The notes beneath the pieces are model-generated. The model saw only the letters and a list, made by a program, of their open reading frames with translations. It ran no database searches and was not told where the DNA came from. Made by a program: the position numbers and the translations under genes. From contig JAFZSP010000072.1 in NCBI GenBank assembly GCA_017619335.1, positions 1 to 53,322 on the forward strand: a stretch of 53,322 nt of DNA, in the 5' to 3' direction. Source of the DNA: Bacteroidaceae bacterium. GTDB lineage: Bacteria; Bacteroidota; Bacteroidia; Bacteroidales; Bacteroidaceae. Every line of letters begins with the position of its first letter. Within the stretch, counting starts at the first letter, position 1. This document shows, piece by piece, positions 15,313 through 24,582 of this stretch.

Positions 15313-16500
15313 ATGAATATAGTCCTCGGCATCACAGGCAGTATAGCCGCCTACAAAGCCTGCACCCTTATCCGGCTGTTCGTCAAGGCCGGTCACGAGG
15401 TGCAAGTGGTGATTACGCCTGCAGGGAAGGAATTTATCACTCCTATCACGCTGTCTGCACTGACGTCCAAACCTGTCATCAGTGACTTCTTTGCCCAGCG
15501 GGACGGAACGTGGCACAGCCATGTAGCTTTAGGGTTGTGGGCCGATGCAATGGTGATAGCACCCACAAGTGCCAACACTCTGGCCAAGATGGCACACGGC
15601 ATTGCAGATAACATGCTGCTGACCACGTACTTGTCCATGAAGGCCCCCGTGTATGTGGCACCCGCAATGGACCTGGATATGTGGGCCCATGAGGCCACGC
15701 AGGCTAATCTGAAACTGCTCCGTGAGCGAGGGGTGACAGTTATTGAGCCCGCAAGCGGAGAGCTGGCCAGTCATTTAGTGGGCAAGGGGCGGATGGAAGA
15801 GCCCGAGGAAATTGCGCGTCAGGTGCTGGAGAGCGCGGAGAACAAGGCGTCCTCTCCTTTAAAAGGTAAGAAGATGCTGATTACGGCAGGACCTACGTAT
15901 GAAAAGATTGACCCTGTGCGGTTTATCGGGAACTACAGCAGCGGTAAGATGGGGATTGCGTTGGCAGAAGAGTGTGCTCGGCGTGGTGCCCACGTGGATT
16001 TGGTCTGCGGCCCTGTGCAGAAGACCACAGATGCTGCCGGGGTTGAGGTGATTTCTGTGGAGAGTGCCCAAGAGATGTGGGAAGCTGCCAGCCAGCGGTT
16101 CCCGGAAGCCGATGCGGCCATTCTCTGTGCTGCTGTGGCAGACTTCACACCAGACACCGTTGCCGACCAGAAGATCAAACGCGAGGGCGACGGACTGGTG
16201 CTGCACCTGAAGCCGACACAAGACATCGCCAAAGGCCTGGGTGCCATGAAGCGCGAGGGGCAGCGACTGGTGGGCTTTGCCTTAGAGACCAACGACGAAC
16301 TCTCCCACGCTCAAGAGAAACTGCGCAAGAAGAATCTGGACTTCATCGTCCTCAACTCCTTGCAGGACGAGGGTGCTGGCTTCCAACATGACACGAACAA
16401 AATCACCATCGTCACACCAGAAACCGCTATCCCCTACCCGCTCAAAGCGAAGACCGCCGTTGCCATTGATATTATTGACTACCTGGAGAAAATATTGTGA
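15313..16500 (+). CDS. coaBC: Bifunctional phosphopantothenoylcysteine decarboxylase / phosphopantothenate-cysteine ligase
   Basis: 395 residues of the Dfp family, which carries out two consecutive steps of coenzyme A synthesis in the cytoplasm. Residues 1-185 are the flavin-dependent CoaC half: ILGITGSIAAYKA, active-site His region SHVALGLWADAMVIAPTSAN, the APAMDLDMW clamp (Asp where the E. coli enzyme has Asn) and ASGELASHLVGKGRM. Residues 190-395 are the CoaB ligase half: LITAGPTYEKIDPVRFIGNY, SSGKMG, AAVADF and KIKR. CoaB also condenses the pantothenate moiety with cysteine using a nucleotide triphosphate. Confidence 0.96.
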   Translation: MNIVLGITGSIAAYKACTLIRLFVKAGHEVQVVITPAGKEFITPITLSALTSKPVISDFFAQRDGTWHSHVALGLWADAMVIAPTSANTLAKMAHGIADNMLLTTYLSMKAPVYVAPAMDLDMWAHEATQANLKLLRERGVTVIEPASGELASHLVGKGRMEEPEEIARQVLESAENKASSPLKGKKMLITAGPTYEKIDPVRFIGNYSSGKMGIALAEECARRGAHVDLVCGPVQKTTDAAGVEVISVESAQEMWEAASQRFPEADAAILCAAVADFTPDTVADQKIKREGDGLVLHLKPTQDIAKGLGAMKREGQRLVGFALETNDELSHAQEKLRKKNLDFIVLNSLQDEGAGFQHDTNKITIVTPETAIPYPLKAKTAVAIDIIDYLEKIL

Positions 16501-16530
16501 CTATTAAAGTTGTTGTTTAAGACTGCAATT

Positions 16531-17430
16531 ATGAAAAAGTACATCCTTCTGCTCCTGGTCTCCTTGACGATTACTTCTGTGCGCGCACAAGAGTTGAACG
16601 CTAAGGTGCTGATCAACCGTTCGCAGGTGTCCAACACCAAGTCCGGCGTCTTTGAAGCCCTGGAGAAAGCCGTGACCCAGTTCCTGAATGAACGCGCCTG
16701 GACCTCCATTCAGTTCCGCGAGCAAGAGCGCATCCAGTGCTCCTTCAACATCAACGTGAGCAGTTACAGTGAGACCGACAACTCCTTCAAGGCCACACTG
16801 CTGATGTCCTCCATCCGTCCCGTTTTCGGTTCCACCTACACGACCACCGTATGGAGTACGACAGACAAGGATTTCGAGTTTAATTTCCAGGAGTTTGACC
16901 AACTGGAATGGCGCCCGGAACAAGTGGATAACAACCTAACCGCCATGCTGGCCTATTGGGCTTATATGATTATTGGCCTGGACTTGGATTCTATGTCACC
17001 CATGGGTGGGACAGCCATCCTGCAGATGGCTCAGGACATCTGCAATAATGCCGAGAGTCTGGGGTTCAAAGGTTGGAAAGCATTTGACGACACCCGCAAC
17101 CGTTACGCCATTGTCAATGACTATCTGGACGGCTCAATGGAAAAGTTCCGACAACTGCAATACGACTATTACCGCACGGGACTGGACCACATGGCAGAGA
17201 ATACGGAGAGTGCCCGCACGGCCATTGCCGAATCCATGAAACTGCTGAAAGAAGCCCACGAGGACAAGTCGCTATCGATGCTTCCCCAAATCTTCACCGA
17301 CTTCAAACGTGACGAAATCGTCAGTATCTTCTCCGGCAAGGGAAGTAACGAAGAACGAGAACAAGTATTTGATATCCTGTCCCGCATTAATCCCTCCCAA
17401 AATTCCTATTGGGAAAAGCTGAAACAATAA
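16531..17430 (+). CDS. DUF4835 family secreted protein
   Basis: 299 residues from the ATG at 16531. Residues 1-22 are a signal peptide ending at ...VRAQ; the mature part begins ELNAKVLINRSQVSNTK, typical for DUF4835 proteins of Bacteroidota, whose function is unknown. Other landmarks are ERIQCSFNINV, QLEWRPEQVDNNLTAMLAYW and MLPQIFTDFKRDEI near the end. It lies between coaBC and recN, where I would expect it in the phylum. Location is probably periplasmic or outer-membrane associated. Confidence 0.9.
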   Translation: MKKYILLLLVSLTITSVRAQELNAKVLINRSQVSNTKSGVFEALEKAVTQFLNERAWTSIQFREQERIQCSFNINVSSYSETDNSFKATLLMSSIRPVFGSTYTTTVWSTTDKDFEFNFQEFDQLEWRPEQVDNNLTAMLAYWAYMIIGLDLDSMSPMGGTAILQMAQDICNNAESLGFKGWKAFDDTRNRYAIVNDYLDGSMEKFRQLQYDYYRTGLDHMAENTESARTAIAESMKLLKEAHEDKSLSMLPQIFTDFKRDEIVSIFSGKGSNEEREQVFDILSRINPSQNSYWEKLKQ

Positions 17431-17436
17431 GCCACT

Positions 17437-19110
17437 GTGTTACAATCACTTTCCATAAAAAACTACGCACTGATTGAAGCCCTTGATATCCGTTTCGATC
17501 GCGGCTTCACCGTCATCACCGGCGAGACAGGTGCGGGCAAGAGCATTCTTCTGGGAGCCATCGGACTGCTGTTGGGCCAGCGTGCCGACACACGCACCAT
17601 CAAGAGCGGTGCAACCCGTTGCGTGATTGAGGCCGAATTCCTTTTGGCCGGTTACGGGTTGGAGTCCTTTTTTGAAGAAAACGACTTGGATTTTGACGGA
17701 CAGTCGTGTGTTATTCGCCGCGAACTCACTGCCGCCGGCAAAAGCCGTGCTTTCATCAACGACACACCAGCGCAGGTCACGCTGCTGCGTGCACTGGGCG
17801 AACGCCTGATAGACATTCATTCTCAACACCAGAATCTTCTCCTCCAACAGGAGGACTTCCAACTGAACGTTCTGGATATTCTGGCCCACAACAGCGACCA
17901 ACGGAAGCGCTACATAGAAGCTTTCAACCATCACCAGGAAGCCCTGCGGGCGCTCACTGCCGCCCGTGCCGCCAGCCAGCAGGACAAAGCCGACGAGGAT
18001 TACCTGCGTTTCCAGCTCCAGCAGTTGGAAGAATTGGACTTGCAGGAAGGCAAACAGGCTGATTATGAACAGGAAGCCCAAATGCTGGAACACGCCGAGG
18101 AAATCCGTGAAGCGCTGTGGACTGCAGAAGGACTCTTGGAAGGCGACGGTCGTGAACAGGCAGGCATTCTCAGTGCCCTGCACAGCGCCTCCCGCCAATT
18201 GGAAAGTATCACGTCCCTGCTTCCAGCCTCCTCTGAACTGGCTGAACGCATCGACAGCTGCCGAATAGAGCTGAAAGACGTGACGGCAGAAATCACTTCG
18301 GCAGCCGACCAGGTAGAGATCAGTCCAGAACGCCTCCAAAGCGTACAGGAATGGCTGAGCAACCTCTATTCCCTTCAACAAAAACACCACGTAAACACAG
18401 ATGAACAGTTGATGACCCTGCGTGACGAGTTCCGCCAACGCTTATCCGCCATCGACAACAGCGACGAGCACCTCCAAGCCCTCGAAGCCGCAGTGAAGAC
18501 CGCTGCCGCCGACGTACAAAAGGAGGGCCGACTGCTGACCACACAACGTCAGACATCTGCCAAGGAAGTGGAACGACAAATGAAGGAGCGACTGGTCCCA
18601 TTGGGTATTCCCAATGTGAAGTTCCAAGTGCAGATGACACCCCGTCCTACGCCTGACGCCTCTGGTCTGGACCAGGTAACGTTCCTCTTCAGTGCCAACA
18701 AAAACGCCCCTCTGCAGCCCATTGCCGACGTGGCCTCGGGTGGAGAAATTGCCCGCGGGATGCTTGCGCTGAAAGCCATGATCAGTGCCTCTGTCTCGCT
18801 GCCAACGATTATCTTTGACGAGATAGACACAGGTGTCAGCGGACACATTGCGGAGAGCATGGCGCTGATTATGAAAGAGATGGGAGCCGGTGGCCGACAA
18901 GTCATCTCCATCACCCATCTGCCCCAGATTGCTGCTTTGGGCACACATCATTTCCGGGTCTATAAGGAGGACGGTGACGAGGGCACCACCAGTCACATCG
19001 TCCCGCTCACGCCCGAAGAGCGCGTCACAGAAATTGCTCACATGCTCAGCGGCGCGGAACTCACTGCTGCCGCCATAGAAAATGCTAAATCACTTCTCAA
19101 CCATGCATAG
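17437..19110 (+). CDS. recN: DNA repair protein RecN
   Basis: 557 residues of the SMC-like RecN family for double-strand-break repair. The Walker A loop GETGAGKS is at 29-36, followed by LLGAIGLLLGQRADT. A long coiled-coil middle follows (about 150-370), then the ABC signature DVASGGEIARGMLALK, Walker B TIIFDEIDTGVSG and the switch VISITHLPQIA. The start is the GTG at 17437 (MLQSLSIKNYALIEALDI); no upstream ATG fits. The stop overlaps the start of the next gene by 8 bases. Confidence 0.96.
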   Translation: MLQSLSIKNYALIEALDIRFDRGFTVITGETGAGKSILLGAIGLLLGQRADTRTIKSGATRCVIEAEFLLAGYGLESFFEENDLDFDGQSCVIRRELTAAGKSRAFINDTPAQVTLLRALGERLIDIHSQHQNLLLQQEDFQLNVLDILAHNSDQRKRYIEAFNHHQEALRALTAARAASQQDKADEDYLRFQLQQLEELDLQEGKQADYEQEAQMLEHAEEIREALWTAEGLLEGDGREQAGILSALHSASRQLESITSLLPASSELAERIDSCRIELKDVTAEITSAADQVEISPERLQSVQEWLSNLYSLQQKHHVNTDEQLMTLRDEFRQRLSAIDNSDEHLQALEAAVKTAAADVQKEGRLLTTQRQTSAKEVERQMKERLVPLGIPNVKFQVQMTPRPTPDASGLDQVTFLFSANKNAPLQPIADVASGGEIARGMLALKAMISASVSLPTIIFDEIDTGVSGHIAESMALIMKEMGAGGRQVISITHLPQIAALGTHHFRVYKEDGDEGTTSHIVPLTPEERVTEIAHMLSGAELTAAAIENAKSLLNHA

Positions 19111-20767
19111 AATACTTTTTGCCCTGCTCTTGGGCACATTCGCCCTTGCCGCTACAGCCCAACCCAAATGGGCCAAGAAAGCGCGCAAGGCACAGTTGAA
19201 CCTCATCACCTACGATGCCAGTGGTCAGTTGCTGCACTCCACCAATGGATTCTTCATCGATGAAGCAGGTACGGCACTGTCTGACTACGCCTCGTTCAAA
19301 GGGGCTGCACGCGCAGTGGCCATTGACGAGAAAGGCAACGAATATCCCGTGGAAACTATTGTCGGAGCATCCTCGCTTTATGATGTCATCAAGTTGCATA
19401 TCGGAGGTATCAAATCCACGCCCGTCACGCTGGCCAAGGCACCCTGTGCCAAAGACGCTTCGGCCTACATCCTTGCCTACTTGTCCAGCAAGAATGGTGT
19501 CGGGGTGGCCACGACCATTTCCGACGTCTCCACCTTCTACGAGAAGTATGCCTACTACACACTCCCCGTTCGTGCCACAGAGAAGAATATCTCCTGTCCT
19601 GTTGCCAACGAGGAAGGAGAGGTCTTCGGGCTCCTGCAACTGTCTGCCAAAGCCGACGAAGAGAAATGTTTCGTGATGAGCATAGATTTCGCAAAATCCC
19701 TGGAGGTTACGGCACTCTCTGCCAACGTTCCCGACTACCGTGACGTTCTCATCCGCAAACAACTGCCCGCAGAAGCATCCCAGGCCAACAGCTTCATTTA
19801 TTTAATAGGTACGCGCGACACGGCTCTGTACCTTGCCTACGTGGATGATTTCATCCGCCTCTTCCCCTCCGAGGTCAACGGATACACGATGCGCGCCGAA
19901 ATGTTGACAGCTCAAGGACGCTTTGCCGAGGCCGATGAGACGTGGGCCACCGGCCTGAAGGCTTGTGCCGAGAAGGACGAGATACTTTACTCGCGGGCTC
20001 GCAGCATCTTCGGTGCCGCCACACGTCCCAAGGCCACGCTGCCAGACAGTTGGACTTTGGATGCAGCCTTGCAGCAAGCCCAAGAAGCTTTCTCGGTGAA
20101 AGAGAATCCTGTCTATACGTCCTTACAGGGACACATCCTCTATGCCAAGAAGGATTACCCTGCGGCCTTCCAAAAATTCCTGGATGTCAACAAAACCACC
20201 ATGCGCTCGGCCGATCATTTCCTGTATGCGGCTCAGTGTCAGCAGTTAATCGGTGACACTGCGGCTGTGTTGGCGATGCAGGACAGCGCAGTGGCTTGTT
20301 TCACGAAACCCTACACCGAAGAGGCCGCACCGTCATTGCTGATGCGGGCTCAGACACTGCTGTCCATGGGGAAATACCGTCTGGCAGTGCAGGACCTCAA
20401 CGATTATGAGCATCTGAAAATCAATGAGGTGAATGTCAATTTCTATTACCAGCGCTATCAGGCGGAGATGCGTTGCCGGATGTTCCAGCAAGCCCTCAAC
20501 GATATTGAACGCGTCACACGCATGGAACCGAACGAGCCGGTGTTCTTTGCCGAACTGGCCGCCACGCACTACCGCTTCAACCAGTTGGACGAGGCCATCC
20601 TTGCCGCCCAGAAGGCCATCGCGTTAGATGATTCTTTTGCCGATGCCCACCGCATCCTTGGCGTCTGTCTCCGTGCTTCCGGACAAGAAGCCGAAGCCAA
20701 GAAAGCCCTCCAACGTGCTGCCGACCTCGGCGACGAGACGGCGAAGGGACTGATTAATAAGCAGTAA
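19103..20767 (+). CDS. Secreted TPR protein with a degenerate trypsin-like (HtrA-type) domain
   Basis: 554 residues. A signal peptide (1-20, ...LAATAQ) is followed by a domain (about 25-215) resembling the HtrA/DegP protease fold, and then TPR repeats (about 225-550) such as VNGYTMRAEMLTAQGRFAEAD and FADAHRILGVCLRASGQEAEAKKALQRA. In the protease-like part NGFFIDEAGTALSDYASFKGA aligns with the usual GTGFFI...TNYHV, and SSLYDVIKL with the Asp loop, but the catalytic His position is Ala/Ser and the GNSGGP serine loop is replaced by NEEGEVFGL. It is therefore probably a non-catalytic binding module. The ATG at 19103 lies inside the end of recN. Envelope function unknown. Confidence 0.75.
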   Translation: MHRILFALLLGTFALAATAQPKWAKKARKAQLNLITYDASGQLLHSTNGFFIDEAGTALSDYASFKGAARAVAIDEKGNEYPVETIVGASSLYDVIKLHIGGIKSTPVTLAKAPCAKDASAYILAYLSSKNGVGVATTISDVSTFYEKYAYYTLPVRATEKNISCPVANEEGEVFGLLQLSAKADEEKCFVMSIDFAKSLEVTALSANVPDYRDVLIRKQLPAEASQANSFIYLIGTRDTALYLAYVDDFIRLFPSEVNGYTMRAEMLTAQGRFAEADETWATGLKACAEKDEILYSRARSIFGAATRPKATLPDSWTLDAALQQAQEAFSVKENPVYTSLQGHILYAKKDYPAAFQKFLDVNKTTMRSADHFLYAAQCQQLIGDTAAVLAMQDSAVACFTKPYTEEAAPSLLMRAQTLLSMGKYRLAVQDLNDYEHLKINEVNVNFYYQRYQAEMRCRMFQQALNDIERVTRMEPNEPVFFAELAATHYRFNQLDEAILAAQKAIALDDSFADAHRILGVCLRASGQEAEAKKALQRAADLGDETAKGLINKQ

Positions 20768-20801
20768 GCCAAAAACTTGAAATTTGACATTTGAAACTCC
20801 A

Positions 20802-21275
20802 ATGAAGCTCTCCCTCCTTGTTATAGGCCGAACCACAGACCGCCACATTCAGGCGCTGATAGACGACTACAGCAGTCGCCTGAGTCATTATGTGCCGTTC
20901 GGTCTGGAGGTGATTCCGGAGTTGAAGAGCACACGGGCCCTGAGTGCAGAACAGCAGAAAACCGCCGAGGCAGAGCTGCTGCGGAAGCAGCTGCAACCCG
21001 GTGACCACATCGTCCTTCTGGACGAGCACGGCAGCGAACGACGCTCCATGGACTTTGCCGGATGGCTGCAGAAGCGGATGGCGGCCGGTGCCAAACGCAT
21101 CGTCTTCATCGTCGGAGGCCCCTACGGTTTTGACCCTACCATACACGCCTTGGCAGCGGAAGAAATCTCCCTCTCGCAGATGACTTTCTCCCACCAGCTC
21201 ATACGCGTACTTTTCGTAGAGCAACTTTACCGCGCATTCACCATTCTGCGCGGGGAACCCTATCATCATGAATAA
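20802..21275 (+). CDS. rlmH: 23S rRNA (pseudouridine1915-N3)-methyltransferase RlmH
   Basis: 157 residues, the canonical size for this SPOUT-family enzyme that methylates a pseudouridine in helix 69 of 23S rRNA. Recognised by MKLSLLVIGRTTDRHIQALIDDYSSRL, HIVLLDEHG, the SAM-binding knot region RIVFIVGGPYGF and the C-terminal SLSQMTFSHQLIRVLFVEQLYRAFTILRGEPYHHE. The ATG at 20802 is chosen because the protein begins here in the family; an in-frame upstream ATG at 20784 would add MTFETP from a simple repeat. Confidence 0.97.
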   Translation: MKLSLLVIGRTTDRHIQALIDDYSSRLSHYVPFGLEVIPELKSTRALSAEQQKTAEAELLRKQLQPGDHIVLLDEHGSERRSMDFAGWLQKRMAAGAKRIVFIVGGPYGFDPTIHALAAEEISLSQMTFSHQLIRVLFVEQLYRAFTILRGEPYHHE

Positions 21276-21285
21276 CAAGTGAATA

Positions 21286-22191
21286 ATGAAGAATAAGACA
21301 GGCATAGAATACGCACGTTCCAAATACAGTGAACACACCGTTCGCCAGGAGACCACCCTGCTGGAGTTTCTACTAACAGAACTCTCGGGCATCAGTCGCA
21401 ACCGTGCAAAAGATATCCTGGCAGGTCACGGCGTCACCGTGGATCGCCAGCAGACCACACGCTACGACTTGCCGTTGCACCCCGGACAAATCGTGCGTGT
21501 CTCCAAGCACAAAGGCGGCACACAGCTGCTGAACAAATACGTCAAGATTGTCTATGAGGACAAGGACTTGATAGTCATTGAGAAAGCCGAGGGCATCCTC
21601 TCCATGCCAGCCACCGCCAAGCAGTATTCTGTCAAACAGGTGCTGGACGAGTATTTCGAGAAACGCCATTTCAAATGCACGGCCCACACCGTGCACCGCC
21701 TGGACCGCGAGACCAGTGGGCTGATGATGTATGCGAAGAACCTGGAAACTGCCCAGGTGCTGGAGGACAATTGGCAAGACATTGTCTATGACCGTCGTTA
21801 TGTGGCCGTGGTCAGCGGACAGTTGGAACGCGAGGGTGGCACCATCCAGAGTTGGCTCAAGGACAACAAGGCCTACATCACTTATTCCTCCCCGGAGGAT
21901 CCGGGTGGCGGCAAGTTCGCCATCACCCACTACCACCGCCTCCAAACCACTCCCCGCTATTCGCTCGTGGAGCTGAAACTGGAGACCGGACGCAAGAACC
22001 AAATCCGTGTTCACATGCAGGATATTGGCCATCCGGTCTGCGGCGACCGCAAGTATGGCGACGGCTCGGATCCCATCGGTCGTCTCTGCCTCCACGCCTA
22101 TCGCCTCCACTTCCACCATCCTCGCACGGGAGAACAGATGCTCTTCGAAACTCCATTTCCACCAGCCTTTATGAAACTATTCAAATCATAA
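21286..22191 (+). CDS. RluA-family pseudouridine synthase
   Basis: 301 residues. An N-terminal S4-like domain (about 22-72: TTLLEFLLTELSGISRNRAKDIL) precedes the RluA catalytic domain with HTVHRLDRETSGL, whose D140 is the catalytic aspartate, then YVAVVSGQLEREGGTI, LVELKLETGRKNQIRVHM and GHPVCGDRKYGDGSDPIGRLCLHA. It isomerises uridine to pseudouridine in rRNA or tRNA; I cannot say which site. It follows rlmH by 10 bases, suggesting co-expressed RNA modification genes. Confidence 0.93.
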   Translation: MKNKTGIEYARSKYSEHTVRQETTLLEFLLTELSGISRNRAKDILAGHGVTVDRQQTTRYDLPLHPGQIVRVSKHKGGTQLLNKYVKIVYEDKDLIVIEKAEGILSMPATAKQYSVKQVLDEYFEKRHFKCTAHTVHRLDRETSGLMMYAKNLETAQVLEDNWQDIVYDRRYVAVVSGQLEREGGTIQSWLKDNKAYITYSSPEDPGGGKFAITHYHRLQTTPRYSLVELKLETGRKNQIRVHMQDIGHPVCGDRKYGDGSDPIGRLCLHAYRLHFHHPRTGEQMLFETPFPPAFMKLFKS

Positions 22192-22212
22192 CCTTTTAAA
22201 CATCAAATCATT

Positions 22213-22875
22213 ATGAAGAAACATTCCATCTTTGCAGCCCTCATGGCTGCCAGTCTGACACTCAGCAGTTGCATCATGCCAGGAACCACTGGCGGCACCG
22301 GTACCACAGGCACCACCGGCACCACAGCCACCACAGATGCCCTCGGCGCCATTCTCGGAAGCCTCCTCGGAAGCATCCTCACCAGCTCTCTCACAGAGCA
22401 GACCATCGTTGGCAGCTGGACCTACCAAGCCCCCGAAGTGCGTTTTGAGAGCGAGAACCTGCTGGCAAAAGCCGGCGGTGAAGTGGCAGCTGCCACCATT
22501 GAACAGAAGCTCAACACCTACCTCACCAAGGTGGGTCTCACCAAGGGCGTAACCACCTACACCTTCAACGCCGACAAGACCTTTGCCATCTCCACCGGCG
22601 GAAAGATTATTGCTTCTGGCACCTACACTTTCACGCCCGAGAAGAACACCCTGAAGATGCAAGGCTCACTGGGAATCTTCAACCAGTCTTGTATCGTCGG
22701 TATGGATGGCACCAACCTCTGCCTGATGTATGATGCCGACAAGCTCCTCAATATGGTAAACACCGTGAGCAGCTCGCTCAGCAAGACCACCGCCAACAGT
22801 ACCGTAGGCTCCATTGCCACGCTGCTGGGCAGCAACTACAAAGGCATGAAGCTCGGCTTCAAGCTGGCCAAGTAA
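22213..22875 (+). CDS. DUF4923 family lipoprotein
   Basis: 220 residues. The signal peptide ends with the lipobox LSSC (C20), so the protein is lipidated. A Gly/Thr-rich spacer follows (GTTGGTGTTGTTGTT), then a predicted amphipathic segment (ALGAILGSLLGSILTS) and the DUF4923 domain: IVGSWTYQAPEVRFESENLLAKAGG, TIEQKLNTYL, KTFAISTGGKIIASGTYTFTPEKNTLKM. The family is common in Bacteroidota; function unknown. Confidence 0.88.
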   Translation: MKKHSIFAALMAASLTLSSCIMPGTTGGTGTTGTTGTTATTDALGAILGSLLGSILTSSLTEQTIVGSWTYQAPEVRFESENLLAKAGGEVAAATIEQKLNTYLTKVGLTKGVTTYTFNADKTFAISTGGKIIASGTYTFTPEKNTLKMQGSLGIFNQSCIVGMDGTNLCLMYDADKLLNMVNTVSSSLSKTTANSTVGSIATLLGSNYKGMKLGFKLAK

Positions 22876-22878
22876 CTG

Positions 22879-23376
22879 ATGGAGAGCTCTTTTACCTATC
22901 CCGAGAACCTCACAAAGGCGGAACGTTACGTCCGCTTTTGTGAGGACTTTCGCCTCTTCATGGATGGCGAGACCGACCTCATTGCGGCGCTCTCCAACAC
23001 CTCTGCCGCCTTGCGTGAGGCCTTTGGATTCTTCTGGGTAGGGTTCTATCTTGTCAAGGACGAGCAGTGGCTCACGCTGGGTCCCTTCCAGGGAAGCACC
23101 GCCTGCAGCCGCATCCGTCGCGGACGCGGCGTCTGTGGCACTGCCTGGGACCAGCACAGAAGCATCGTCGTTCCAGATGTTGATGCCTTCCCCGGGCACA
23201 TCGCCTGCAGCAGCCTCTCCCGTTCCGAAATCGTCATCCCCATCGCCGTTCCCACACCCGACGCCCCTGTCTTGGGTGTCTTGGATATCGATAGCGACCG
23301 CCTCTCGGCCTTTGACGACACCGACCTCCAAGGGTTGGAAACCGTCGTTTCAATCCTCTCTAAACTATTTCTCTGA
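22879..23376 (+). CDS. Free methionine-R-sulfoxide reductase (GAF domain, MsrC type)
   Basis: 165 residues forming one GAF domain. The three conserved cysteines of fRMsr are visible at C76 (STACSRI), C86 (RGVCGTAW) and C110 (HIACSS), matching C84/C94/C118 of the E. coli enzyme, together with SEIVIPI and VLGVLDIDSD. It reduces free Met-R-sulfoxide, protecting against oxidation. The gene starts 3 bases after the DUF4923 stop and ends 2 bases before the next ATG. Confidence 0.92.
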   Translation: MESSFTYPENLTKAERYVRFCEDFRLFMDGETDLIAALSNTSAALREAFGFFWVGFYLVKDEQWLTLGPFQGSTACSRIRRGRGVCGTAWDQHRSIVVPDVDAFPGHIACSSLSRSEIVIPIAVPTPDAPVLGVLDIDSDRLSAFDDTDLQGLETVVSILSKLFL

Positions 23377-23378
23377 CT

Positions 23379-24578
23379 ATGTTAGAAACAAATACTATGA
23401 CGCCTCGGCTTCATCATCTTTTCGCGTTTATTGTCTGCTGCAGTTTGCTGCCGGCAGCGTTACCTTGTCGTCTGTCTGCACAAGAGGTGACACTGCTTTC
23501 GTCCCCTGGGAAGGACACCATTCGGGCAGCTGTCGTGCTTCCCCTGAAGGAGAAAACTGCGCGAGGAAGTAAGATGGTGGAATTCTACCAAGGCCTTCTG
23601 TTGGCGGTGGACAGCATGAAACGGGACGGAACCAATGTGGAAGTGACGGCTCTGCACAGCGGCTCCACGGCCGACGAGATGGATCATTTGCTGATGAAGC
23701 ACTCCCTGCGCCGGATGGATGTGGTCTTTGGCCCGTTGGATGTGGCACAGCAATTAGCGCTGGCCGACTACTGTGATATTCATGGCGTTAGGTTGGTTTG
23801 CCCATTCTCCAATGTGACCACTCAACTCACTGGCCACCCACTTTATTATATGGCCAGTGCTCCCAGGCAGACCGTACAAAATGGGGCGCTTCAGTACATT
23901 CGCAGTCAGTTCCGCGATCACAACATTATCCTCGTGGATTGTAACGAGAAGAACGAGGAGGGTGCCGCCTTTGGGCAGCTGCTCAGGGATGAATTGGCCA
24001 AGGACGGCATCTTCGTCAGGACGTTGAACACCATGGGCGACGAGACCGCTTACTATCAGGCTTTCAATCCGTTGCGTCCCAACCTGCTGGTACTGAACTC
24101 CTCCAGCCTGAAGGCACTGAACACCTTCCTGCCCAAACTGAAAGATTACCGCCGCGAACACACCGACCTGCAGGTGAAGCTCTTGGGCTATCCAGCCTGG
24201 CAGACCTATACATCACAGCTCCTGCATGATTTCTACGAGCAGGACACCTATATCTTCACTACCTTCTTCCGCAACCCCTTGGCAGGACGCTCCGAGGCAC
24301 TGGACCGGCTCTTCCTGCAGTGGTTCCATCGCCCGATGCAGCAGACGTTTCCCCGCTACGGTGCCATGGGCTTTGACCTGGGTTACTACTTCCTGCGCGG
24401 ACTCTCCATTTTCGGAAATCGGCTGGAAGACAGCCATACCAAGGTGCCTGCACTACCCTATCAACATCCCCTCGGGTTCGAGCGAACGGCAGAAGGTGAC
24501 GGCTTCGTCAATACTTTTGTGGAGTTGATTCATTACTCGCCAGCACAAACTATCGACCTCATCACTTTTAATCGTTAA
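23379..24578 (+). CDS. Periplasmic type-1 binding-fold protein
   Basis: 399 residues from the ATG at 23379; the ATG at 23397 is an equally good start. A signal peptide precedes SAQEVTLL. The mature part has the type-1 periplasmic binding fold seen in amino-acid ABC receptors and in LysM-associated proteins of Bacteroidota: IRAAVVLPL, FYQGLLLAVDSM, DVVFGPLDVAQQLALADYC, VRLVCPFSN, HNIILVDCNEK, LLVLNSSSLKALNTFLPKL and YGAMGFDLGYYFLRGL. No LysM repeat is seen here and no ABC transporter genes are adjacent, so a structural or sensing role with the following PorT-like barrel is more likely than transport. Confidence 0.75.
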   Translation: MLETNTMTPRLHHLFAFIVCCSLLPAALPCRLSAQEVTLLSSPGKDTIRAAVVLPLKEKTARGSKMVEFYQGLLLAVDSMKRDGTNVEVTALHSGSTADEMDHLLMKHSLRRMDVVFGPLDVAQQLALADYCDIHGVRLVCPFSNVTTQLTGHPLYYMASAPRQTVQNGALQYIRSQFRDHNIILVDCNEKNEEGAAFGQLLRDELAKDGIFVRTLNTMGDETAYYQAFNPLRPNLLVLNSSSLKALNTFLPKLKDYRREHTDLQVKLLGYPAWQTYTSQLLHDFYEQDTYIFTTFFRNPLAGRSEALDRLFLQWFHRPMQQTFPRYGAMGFDLGYYFLRGLSIFGNRLEDSHTKVPALPYQHPLGFERTAEGDGFVNTFVELIHYSPAQTIDLITFNR

Positions 24579-24582
24579 GAAT

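Noticed and set aside
17446..18438. 330-codon open frame on the minus strand inside recN
   Set aside because: The plus strand carries an unmistakable RecN with all ATPase motifs; the antisense frame has no recognisable domain and is a composition effect.
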